Source: an uncultured Bacteroidota bacterium
GTDB lineage: Bacteria; Bacteroidota; Bacteroidia; Bacteroidales; SZUA-534
Direction: 5' to 3'
Assembly: GCA_937885735.1 (NCBI GenBank)
Contig: CALABN010000231.1
Coordinates: 1 to 6,466 of the forward strand
DNA length: 6,466 bases
Below the pieces are notes generated by a model that was given only the letters and a program-made list of their open reading frames with translations, had not been told where the DNA came from and ran no database searches. This document shows positions 1-5,900 of this stretch, piece by piece. Position numbers and translations under genes: made by a program. How positions within the stretch are numbered: the stretch's first letter is position 1; each line of letters starts with the position of its first letter.

Positions 1-85
1 GTGCGGGCACTGTTGACGACTGACACCCATAAAGATACCGATAAAAAACAAAAATCGCCGAAAAGTTCATATTGCCCATTTTTGT

Positions 86-93
86 TATCTTTG
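86..93 (+). promoter_or_regulatory. Orphan -7-like box (TAnnTTTG)
   Basis: TATCTTTG matches the Bacteroidota -7 consensus TAnnTTTG exactly. No TTTG lies at the usual 17-23 nt upstream; the nearest TTG (72-74) is only 11 nt away. No coding sequence follows for about 1 kb. It may be a chance match in T-rich DNA, a relic, or the start of an untranslated RNA. Confidence 0.2.
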
Positions 94-123
94 TTTTTTT
101 ACGGTGAATTTATAGAACTCACC

Positions 124-153
124 TTAATTAAGAATTAAGAGCCAATGGCCAAA
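124..153. repeat. AATTAAG/GCCAATGGCC repeat, copy 1
   Basis: This copy begins with TTAATTAAGAAT (124-135). It shares the 20-bp core AATTAAGAGCCAATGGCCAA (133-152) exactly with copy 3 at 884-903. An AGCGAAGCG tail follows at 170-178, as it also does downstream of copy 3 at 919-927. The core contains the small palindrome GCCA-A-TGGC. The two-part order (AT-rich unit, GCCAA unit, AGCGAAGCG) suggests a dispersed element and not chance similarity. Confidence 0.6.
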
Positions 154-196
154 AACTAAACCTCTCAACAGCGAAGCGTCTCAACCTTTTAAATAA

Positions 197-232
197 CGCA
201 GATTCAACGGATTGGACGGATTTTCGCAGATT
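197..232. repeat. CGCAGATT direct repeat
   Basis: CGCAGATT occurs at 197-204 and again at 225-232, with GGATTGGACGGATTTT between. I recall this kind of AACGCAGATT/TTCGCAGATTTT phrase as a common non-coding intergenic repeat in Bacteroidota and other phyla. It generates spurious short open frames, including the minus-strand one across this stretch. Confidence 0.35.
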
Positions 233-301
233 TTTCAAACATAAATTGCCACGAATTGCCATAAAATTTTTATTAATTATTTGGTGGACAATGTTTTGAT
301 A

Positions 302-321
302 AGACGTAGCGCGCAACGTCT
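302..321. repeat. 20-bp imperfect palindrome
   Basis: AGACGT (302-307) pairs with ACGTCT (316-321) around the self-complementary GCGCGC (309-314), so 18 of 20 positions are symmetric. It could form a strong short hairpin or cruciform. No run of T follows, so it does not look like a standard intrinsic terminator. Confidence 0.5.
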
Positions 322-377
322 CTACAAATGTTGCGTCAATAAAATGGTTGATTTTTTACAATCGAAGGCTGGACGGG

Positions 378-398
378 ATTCCGTGGCAAGCACAGAAT
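378..398. repeat. Hairpin ATTCCGTG / CACAGAAT
   Basis: ATTCCGTG (378-385) and CACAGAAT (391-398) form an 8-bp stem with one mismatch and a GCAAG loop. The flanking words (GGACGGGATTCC before, GAATGACGG across and after the right arm) resemble a widely dispersed bacterial intergenic hairpin of the GGATTCC...GGAATGACG kind. That resemblance is from memory. Confidence 0.45.
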
Positions 399-419
399 GA
401 CGGTGGCTATGTTCTTTTG

Positions 420-443
420 TCACTTTTCTTCAAAGAAAAGTGA
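420..443. repeat. Perfect 24-bp palindrome
   Basis: The arms 420-430 (TCACTTTTCTT) and 433-443 (AAGAAAAGTGA) are exact reverse complements separated by the two bases CA. This is the longest perfect inverted repeat I found in the window. A 2-nt loop is too tight to fold fully, so an RNA hairpin would open a few bases at the tip. No poly-T tract follows on the plus strand, so a terminator role is not supported. Confidence 0.75.
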
Positions 444-465
444 ATGGGAAAATGAAGATTGAGTT

Positions 466-479
466 GCGCCTTCAGCGCG
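466..479. repeat. GCGCYTTCAGCGCG repeat, copy 1
   Basis: GCGCCTTCAGCGCG is a small hairpin (GCGC arms). It recurs with one change at 555-568. The two copies bracket an inverted repeat at 501-543, which suggests one composite repeat unit. Confidence 0.5.
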
Positions 480-500
480 CCAAACAAAAAACGGCAACAA

Positions 501-543
501 CCCAACGTGTCGTGCGCTCATTCTTCGCGTACTCTGCGTTGGG
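501..543. repeat. Inverted repeat CCCAACG / CGTTGGG
   Basis: CCCAACG (501-507) and CGTTGGG (537-543) are exact reverse complements separated by 29 nt containing TTCTTCGCGTACTCTGCG. It sits between the two GCGCYTTCAGCGCG copies. No function is evident. Confidence 0.45.
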
Positions 544-554
544 CTATTTTTTCT

Positions 555-568
555 GCGCTTTCAGCGCG
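555..568. repeat. GCGCYTTCAGCGCG repeat, copy 2
   Basis: GCGCTTTCAGCGCG differs from copy 1 (466-479) at one base out of 14 and keeps the GCGC/GCGC arms. It lies 15 nt before the GCGCCCCGAAGGGGCAG hairpin. Confidence 0.5.
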
Positions 569-583
569 AAATGCTGTTTTTGT

Positions 584-677
584 GCGCCCCGAAGGGGCAG
601 TTCATAATAGCCTATGGCAAAGCGTAGCGACACCATAGGATAAACAACCACTACAAAAAAGCGCCCTGAAGGGGCAG
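584..677. repeat. Composite hairpin repeat GCGCCCYGAAGGGGCAG
   Basis: A 17-bp unit occurs at 584-600 and 661-677 with one difference (C590/T667). Each copy is a hairpin GCCCY-GAA-GGGGC. Between them a further stem is formed by CCTATGG (611-617) and CCATAGG (633-639). The order (hairpin, CCTATGG...CCATAGG stem, AACAACC, hairpin) matches a class of Bacteroidota intergenic repeat that I remember as often misannotated as short hypothetical proteins. The copies and stems are seen directly; the class is recollection. Confidence 0.6.
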
Positions 678-684
678 GTCAAAT

Positions 685-750
685 GGAATTAAGAATTAAA
701 AATTCAGAATGCAGAATTAAGTGCCAAAGGCTAATAGCCAACGGCCAAAC
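685..750. repeat. AATTAAG/GCCAA repeat, copy 2 (diverged)
   Basis: GGAATTAAGAATTAA and a second GAATTAAG (714-721) precede GTGCCAAAGGC and AGCCAACGGCCAA (736-748). This parallels copies 1 and 3 but has extra AT-rich units and a diverged core. Confidence 0.45.
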
Positions 751-784
751 ACCACAACAAATCAACCAATCAATTTTATTCATT

Positions 785-856
785 GTCGCGTACCTACGGC
801 ACGCCTTTCATAGGCGGAGAAATGGTATTTCTACCAATCTTCCGTCCCTACGGGAC
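785..856. repeat. Cluster of four small hairpins
   Basis: Four stem-loops lie within 72 bp: GCGTACC-TAC-GGCACGC (788-804, one G-U type mismatch), GCCT/AGGC (803-815), TGGTA-TTTC-TACCA (823-836) and GTCCC-TAC-GGGAC (844-856). The first and last share a TAC loop. The sequence resembles a Bacteroidota repeat I recall with CCTACGG loops. It could fold as RNA, but no promoter or conserved RNA family is recognisable. Confidence 0.5.
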
Positions 857-860
857 TGAC

Positions 861-927
861 TTAATTAAGAATGCATAATTCACAATTAAGAGCCAATGGC
901 CAACGGTTAAATGCCAATAGCGAAGCG
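861..927. repeat. AATTAAG/GCCAATGGCC repeat, copy 3
   Basis: This copy starts with the same TTAATTAAGAAT as copy 1 (861-872), carries an insertion ATGCATAATTCAC, then the exact 20-bp core (884-903), GGCCAACGG and the AGCGAAGCG tail (919-927). It is the most complete copy in the window. Confidence 0.6.
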
Positions 928-935
928 AACCTTAC

Positions 936-970
936 TAGGCACTAGGCACCAGGCACTATGCACTAAACAT
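936..970. repeat. 7-bp tandem repeat (TAGGCAC)n
   Basis: Successive heptamers read TAGGCAC, TAGGCAC, CAGGCAC, TATGCAC and TAAACAT. This is four recognisable copies and one decayed copy in perfect 7-bp register. Slipped-strand copying is the likely origin. It ends about 94 bp before the tetR promoter. Confidence 0.7.
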
Positions 971-1007
971 TCAACCTTCAACTTTACAAACACCGCCTTC
1001 ACAAACC

Positions 1008-1034
1008 TTGACATTTGTCAATGCAGGAATTGAC
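1008..1034. promoter_or_regulatory. TTGAC half-site cluster upstream of tetR promoter
   Basis: A perfect 14-bp palindrome TTGACATTTGTCAA (1008-1021) overlaps a second inverted pair, GTCAAT (1017-1022, read within TTGTCAATG) and ATTGAC (1029-1034). There are thus three TTGAC-type half-sites in alternating orientation. It lies 30-56 bp upstream of the -33 element, where an activator or second repressor could bind. The protein is unknown. The site is unlike the two candidate TetR operators. Confidence 0.35.
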
Positions 1035-1063
1035 GCAATAAATCCATTTTTTCATTTTTCGCA

Positions 1064-1094
1064 TTTGCTATATATGAAAAAGCATATACATTTG
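1064..1094 (+). promoter_or_regulatory. Bacteroidota-type promoter of tetR
   Basis: TTTG (1064-1067), 19 nt, then TACATTTG (1087-1094) matches the established Bacteroidota primary-sigma consensus TTTG...TAnnTTTG with normal spacing. Transcription would start a few bases downstream, inside the candidate operator at 1096-1113. That position suits steric repression. No other promoter of this quality was found in front of the operon genes, so it may drive all three. Confidence 0.7.
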
Positions 1095-1095
1095 C

Positions 1096-1113
1096 ATACC
1101 GACCGTTTAGTAT
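1096..1113. promoter_or_regulatory. Candidate TetR operator O1
   Basis: ATACCGACCGTTTAGTAT is a partial palindrome (ATAC...GTAT ends, central CG; 12 of 18 positions symmetric). With the preceding C it matches the second site (1751-1769) at 17 of 19 bases. It begins 2 bp after the -7 box and ends 25 bp before the tetR ATG. An overlapping pair, ACCGA (1098-1102) and TCGGT (1115-1119), may extend the site. The ACCGACCG core resembles TetR-family operators in general. Assignment to this regulator is inferred from position and duplication. Confidence 0.6.
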
Positions 1114-1138
1114 TTCGGTAAATATTAAATCATTGATT

Positions 1139-1732
1139 ATGAACGATACGCGTGATTTTATCATTGATGAGGCCTACAAATTGTTCCTGAAACAAAGTTA
1201 CGAGGCCGTTTCAATAAGCACCATTAGCGATGCCATTGGTTTTACAAAGGGTGCGCTTTACCACCATTTCACAAACAAGGAAGACTTGTTTAAAGCGGTA
1301 ATTGACAAGCATTTTCCAATGTTTTCATCAACAGAGGGCATCAACATCGACAGCCTCACGCTCAAAGACCTTATAAATATATGTGTGCAAAGAGCCGAAG
1401 AAGTCCTTCGAAGCCTTAATCCAAAGGAAATAAAATTCAATCCAGTCAGTTTCATAGGGCTTATGAGTGACGCCTTTAGGCATTATAACGAATTTGCCCA
1501 CAACAAGTTAAAGGAAATAGACAATTGCATCAACGACATCAAGAATGTTGTTGTAAGGTCGATTGAACGTGACGAGATAAGGTCAGACATCGACCCCACC
1601 ATTGTCGCAAAACAGATTTTTGCCACAAGCATCGGCTCTGCCACTGAAGTGTTGCACAACTTCACCATTGAAGAGACTGTAAACAACCTGCGCGCCGAAT
1701 TGAACCAATTTTACGCTTTGCTGAAAAACTGA
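1139..1732 (+). CDS. TetR/AcrR-family transcriptional regulator
   Basis: This is a likely ligand-responsive repressor of the adjacent efflux pump, acting in the cytoplasm as a dimer. The protein has 197 residues, normal for the family. The N-terminal DNA-binding domain spans about residues 4-54. Its helix-turn-helix runs from ISTISDAIGFTKGALYHHF (26-44), with the family-typical GxxxGxLYxHF pattern, followed by NKEDLF. The remaining residues (about 60-197) are the variable, mostly helical ligand-binding and dimer domain; no ligand is predictable. A TTG at 1133 lies in the same frame, but the ATG at 1139 is preferred because it gives the usual short lead into the first helix. The leader is A/T-rich with no Shine-Dalgarno. 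The adaptor gene follows 70 bp downstream on the same strand. Candidate operators flank the gene. Confidence 0.93.
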   Translation: MNDTRDFIIDEAYKLFLKQSYEAVSISTISDAIGFTKGALYHHFTNKEDLFKAVIDKHFPMFSSTEGINIDSLTLKDLINICVQRAEEVLRSLNPKEIKFNPVSFIGLMSDAFRHYNEFAHNKLKEIDNCINDIKNVVVRSIERDEIRSDIDPTIVAKQIFATSIGSATEVLHNFTIEETVNNLRAELNQFYALLKN

Positions 1733-1751
1733 TTATTTGACAATCAAAAAC

Positions 1752-1769
1752 ATACCAACCGTTCAGTAT
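1752..1769. promoter_or_regulatory. Candidate TetR operator O2
   Basis: ATACCAACCGTTCAGTAT differs from O1 at two positions and shows the same 12-of-18 symmetry. It lies 19 bp after the tetR stop and ends 33 bp before the adaptor ATG. No convincing TTTG/TAnnTTTG promoter is visible around it. TTTG at 1736-1739 has no partner at proper spacing. The site either controls a weak promoter I cannot recognise or blocks read-through from the tetR promoter. Confidence 0.6.
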
Positions 1770-1802
1770 ATAAATCAATCATCACAATAAATAATAACAA
1801 AA

Positions 1803-2831
1803 ATGAAAATCAAACTTTTAACCATTGGATGCGCACTCGCACTGCTTGCAGGATGCGCGCCGAAAGACAAAACCCCAAAATTTGCATCACCTATCAACGT
1901 GACCTATGCGACTGTTGTAAACCAATCAACGGTTGAGCATCTCTCCTACAGTGGCACAGTAGAGGCTGGACAGACCATTCCGCTGAATTTTGAAGGAACT
2001 GGAACGGTACAGAAAGTGTACGTTGAAGCAGGCGACAATGTCAGGGAAGGCCAACTGCTTGCCACTCTCGACAAGACTGATGCAAAGAATATGTACGAAA
2101 TGGCATCGGCAAAGCAGAAACAGGCACAGGACGCCTATGACCGCCTGAAAACGGTATATGAAAAAGGTAGTTTGTCGGAAGTGAAATGGGTTGAGATGCA
2201 GACAAACCTCGACCAGGCCAACTCATCGCTGAAAATTGCCGAAAACAATCTTCAGAAATGCGACCTCAAATCGCCTGTGAACGGCGTTGTCGGACGCAGG
2301 AACATTGAGCCTGGTATGTCGTCGATTCTTGTCAGCAAGGCTCCGTTTGAGATTGTCGACATAAAGCAGGTCAACATAAAGATTGCCATTCCTGAAAAAG
2401 AGATTGGAAAGTTGAAGAAGGGCGACGACGCAACATTCACGGTTGGCGCACTTGGTGGCAAGGAATTTTCCGGAAAGGTAACAACCGTGAGCCCCGTTGC
2501 CGATATGCTGTCGCGCACTTACGAGGCCAAAGTCCAGGTTGCCAACAAGAATCAGGAACTTATGCCTGGTATGGTCTGCGACGTGAACATCGACTACTCC
2601 ACCGACGCCAAACGCTTGCTGGTGCCCTACATCTGCGTTTCAAAAGACAACGAGAACCAACAATACGTATATATAATTGACAAGGCCAACAAGAAAGTTA
2701 ACAAGCGCATTATCACCACAGGCCAGTATTTCGACAAGAATCTTGAGGTGTTGAGCGGTCTTGCCGAAGGCGATATGGTGGTTAAGAACGGAAAGGAAAA
2801 ACTTACCGACAACTGCCCTGTCAACTTCTAA
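1803..2831 (+). CDS. RND efflux periplasmic adaptor (HlyD/AcrA type lipoprotein)
   Basis: This is the membrane fusion protein that bridges the inner-membrane RND pump and the outer membrane channel in the periplasm. The 342-residue product begins with a lipoprotein signal peptide: basic MKIK, a hydrophobic stretch and the lipobox LAGC, giving acylated Cys18. The two lipoyl half-motifs lie at about 66-90 (GTVQKVYVEAGDNVREGQ) and 154-175 (DLKSPVNGVVGRRNIEPG). Between them, residues 92-152 form the alpha-helical hairpin that contacts the channel; it is short, as in compact adaptors. A beta-barrel domain follows (about 190-265, with the PGM motif at 255-257), then a membrane-proximal domain to the end (GLAEGDMVV near 319-327). 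The length is slightly below that of AcrA. The ATG at 1803 sits behind an A-rich leader typical of Bacteroidota. The permease starts 73 bp downstream. Substrate specificity cannot be read from it. Confidence 0.95.
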   Translation: MKIKLLTIGCALALLAGCAPKDKTPKFASPINVTYATVVNQSTVEHLSYSGTVEAGQTIPLNFEGTGTVQKVYVEAGDNVREGQLLATLDKTDAKNMYEMASAKQKQAQDAYDRLKTVYEKGSLSEVKWVEMQTNLDQANSSLKIAENNLQKCDLKSPVNGVVGRRNIEPGMSSILVSKAPFEIVDIKQVNIKIAIPEKEIGKLKKGDDATFTVGALGGKEFSGKVTTVSPVADMLSRTYEAKVQVANKNQELMPGMVCDVNIDYSTDAKRLLVPYICVSKDNENQQYVYIIDKANKKVNKRIITTGQYFDKNLEVLSGLAEGDMVVKNGKEKLTDNCPVNF

Positions 2832-2904
2832 CGGACTTTGACTGAAATATTTCAAGGATTCCACAAAACTTAAAAAACGTTGAATTTAAGAACACTCCAC
2901 AATT
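2832..2904 (+). other. Adaptor-permease spacer with small palindromes
   Basis: This 73-bp gap contains the perfect palindrome TGAAATATTTCA (2843-2854) and a weak AT-rich inverted pair CTTAAA (2869-2874) and TTTAAG (2885-2890). There is no GC-rich stem with a T-run, so it is not an intrinsic terminator, and no promoter match is seen. Co-transcription of the adaptor and permease is likely. Confidence 0.4.
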
Positions 2905-5900
2905 ATGAAAATAACATTCATTGAAAGGGCGATGCGCAACAACACTGTTGTCATTACAATAGTGCTCTCGATGATGCTTGTTGGCATTGTTGCGCTTATC
3001 AAAATGCCACGCAACGAGATGCCTGTCTTCACCATAAGGCAAGGCCTTGTGGTTGGCGTTTACCCTGGCGCATCATCGGAACAGGTTGCTGAACAACTGA
3101 CCACTGCTGTTGAAAATTATACATTTGGTTTTAAGGAAGTTAGAAAAGAAAACACATATTCATACTCTCGCGAGGGTATGATGTATATGTTTGTGGAACT
3201 GACAGCCGACTGCAAGGATGCCGACGAGTTCTGGTCGAAATACAAGCACGGACTTGAACAGTTGAAATCATCGTTGCCGACAGGCGTGCTGGCCCTGTTT
3301 GCCAACTCTGACTTTGGCGACACTTCGGCTCTGCTTATAACGCTGTCGAGCGACAACCACACTTACAAGGACCTTGAACTGCAACTCAAGAAACTTGAGG
3401 CCGAAGTGCGCAAGATTCCCGCAACGTCCAAAGTAAAGCACGTTGGCTTGCAGAAGGAAAAGATTTTTGTCAACGTGGACCCTGACAAACTGAACGAGTA
3501 CAACATCAAGTCGCTGTCGCTGTTGAGCGCATTCCAGGCAAACGGGCTCGTGGGCTACGCAGGCAACATTGACGACGGCGAGACTCAAATGAATATGCAT
3601 TTTGGCGAAAACTTCGAGTCGGAAAAGGACCTTGCCGAACAGATAGTATATTCTGACATCGACGGCAACGTAGTGAGGCTGAAGGACATAGCCACCATAG
3701 AACGCAAGTACGACGACCCTGACAGTTACATTAAGCAAAACGGCAGAAAGACCATTCTACTCTCACTTGAGATGCAGAACGGCAACAACATTGTAGAATA
3801 CGGCGAAGCAGTTGACAAGGCAATCGAAACCTTCAAGGCCCAACTGCCCGACGGCATCGACGTTGAAAAGATTTCGGAACTGCCAAAATACGTAAAGGAA
3901 TCTGTCAACGACTTTATGCGCGAGTTTATGATTGCCATAATAGCGGTAATCTGCGTCACTATTTTGCTGTTGCCGATGCGCGTTGCTTCAGTGGCTGGCA
4001 TCACCGTGCCGATATCTGTGTTGATAACACTGGCTGTGTTCTATTTCTGCGGAATAACGCTGGAAATGGTGTCGCTCGCCTCTCTTATCCTTGTACTTGG
4101 AATGATTGTGGACAATTCAATAGTGATTATAGACAACCACGTTGAGATGATTGACCACGGACTGTCGCCTTGGCACTCGGCAATAAAGAGCGCAAAGGAT
4201 TTGAGCGCATCGGTAATTGTGGCTACAATAGCAATCATCTGCGTTTATGTTCCGCTCGGCTTTATGATTCCTGGCTCGGCTGGCGAGTTTCTTGAGATAA
4301 TACCTACCGTGGTGGCCATAGCACTTGTCATTTCTGTCATTATTGCGCTATTGCTCGTCCCCTACCTTAACTTCGTGTTCATCAAGAAAGGCCTGAAACG
4401 CACTGACAAACCAGCCGAAGGCAAGAAGAAACGCCGTACGTTCCTCGACATTATGCAAGGTGTTTACGACAAATCACTTGAAAAGGCCTTCAAGCATCGT
4501 CTGGCCTGCATTGTGGCAACTGTCATCATACTTGCCCTGTCGTTCTGGGGTTTCACCACCATTGACCAGGAACTGTTCCCAAAAATGGAACGAAACCAAT
4601 TTGCCGTAGAGGTATATCTGCCTACGGGCTCGTCGCTCGAACAGACTGAAATTATTGTGGACAGTGTTGAGAAACTGCTACTTAACGACCCTCGCGTAAC
4701 CAACGTGACTAGTTTCATAGGCACAAGTTCACCACGTTTCCATACTGTATATGCGCCAAAAATGCCTGCTCCAAACTTTGGACAATTGCTTGTCAACACT
4801 ATATCGAACCAGGCAACCAAAGACATTGTAGCCGACTATGACACAGTCTATTCCGACAAGTTTGCAGAGGCACACATCAAGTGGAAGATTCTGGCAATGC
4901 AGTTCACACCGTCACCTATCGAGATTCGCATCTCGTCAGACTCCATAAACGATATCCATAAGGTAGAGCATCAAATTATGGACATTGTGAACAAGACCAA
5001 AGGCATTGCCTGGGCCCGCACCGACTGGGACCAGATGCAACAGAACATACGCATTGACGTGGACCGCGACAAAGCCAACCGTCTTGGTTTGTCTAAAAGT
5101 TTGATAGCCACATCGTTGCTTGCAGGATTCAACGGATTGCCACTTACCACAATTTGGGAAGGCGACTACCCTGTCGATGTTCAGTTGACAATGAAGAACG
5201 CCAATGAGGAAGAAGGCATCAAGGCTTTGGAAAACAAATACATAACCGCGCCAAAGACATTCTCGGCCATACCTTTGCGCTCTGTTGCCACATTGCGTCC
5301 TGAATGGAACGAGGGAACCGTAGTTCACCGCAACGGCGTCCCCACCCTGACTATTGTCATCGACGAACTGCCTGACTACGTGGCATCTAACATATTGAAC
5401 GAACTGATGCCTCAAATAGCCGACATCGACCTGCCACTCGGCACATCGATTAGTTACGGTGGCGACTATGCAGGAACCGAAGAGGTGTTTGTTCCAATGG
5501 GCATCGCCTTGGCATTGAGCATAACACTGATATTCTTTGTGTTGCTGTTCCAATTCAAGAAATTCAAGGTCGTATTCCTGATAATGTCTGGTATGCTGTT
5601 GACAATACCTGGCGCTGTCATTGGCCTGAAACTGATGAACTACCCATTCAGCATCACAGCATTTGTGGGCATTACAAGTCTTTGCGGTATGATTGTGCGT
5701 AACGGCATCATTCTGATAGACTATGCACGGGAATTGCGCGACAAGGAAAAATTGTCGGTGCGAGAAGCGGCAATAGCGGCGGGCAAACGTCGTATGCGCC
5801 CAATATTCCTTACATCGGCTGCAGCAGCAATGGGCGTTGTGCCAATGATTATCAGCCGTTCTCCACTATGGGGGCCTCTGGGAACAGTCATCTGCTTTGG

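Larger units (their letters stand above)
1..1063. other. Gene-poor intergenic region rich in repeats
   Basis: I see no credible gene in this stretch. Plus-strand frame 1 is open from base 1 to a TAA at 136-138, and frames 2 and 3 stop at 14-16 and 21-23. An upstream gene could therefore end at the left edge, but nothing in these few codons is recognisable. The one longer open frame (minus strand, 128-316) lies across repeat sequence and its translation is low in information. The region holds hairpins, simple-sequence stretches and short dispersed repeats, listed separately. Its style matches degenerate intergenic repeats that I recall from many Bacteroidota genomes; that link is from memory and not from a search. 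Confidence 0.75.

Noticed and set aside
1..30. Possible minus-strand gene start (ATG at 30-28, ten codons to the window edge)
   Set aside because: Ten codons show nothing recognisable, and no properly spaced promoter lies upstream on that strand.
128..316. 62-codon minus-strand open frame
   Set aside because: It lies wholly in repeat DNA (copy 1 element and CGCAGATT repeats), has no promoter or recognisable domain, and reads like translated intergenic repeat.
466..856. CRISPR array or riboswitch
   Set aside because: The repeats are hairpins of different types and uneven spacing, without a constant repeat-spacer pattern. No riboswitch core is recognisable, and no gene follows at leader distance.
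1..1063. Insertion sequence or transposon remnant
   Set aside because: No transposase fragment, matched terminal inverted repeats or target-site duplication is visible.
1133..1138. TTG start for tetR six bases upstream
   Set aside because: The in-frame ATG at 1139 is two codons later and is the more usual start; the family domain begins right after it.
2041..2864. Minus-strand open frames inside and just past the adaptor gene
   Set aside because: They are shadows of the plus-strand adaptor reading frame with no independent signal.
2832..2904. Terminator between adaptor and permease
   Set aside because: The palindrome is short, AT-rich and lacks a following T-run.
4936..5553. 205-codon minus-strand open frame, and other long antisense frames at 3268-3738, 3726-4004 and 4464-4826
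   Set aside because: They are antisense to the clearly coding permease, whose plus-strand frame is unbroken. Their translations show no domain and have odd composition.
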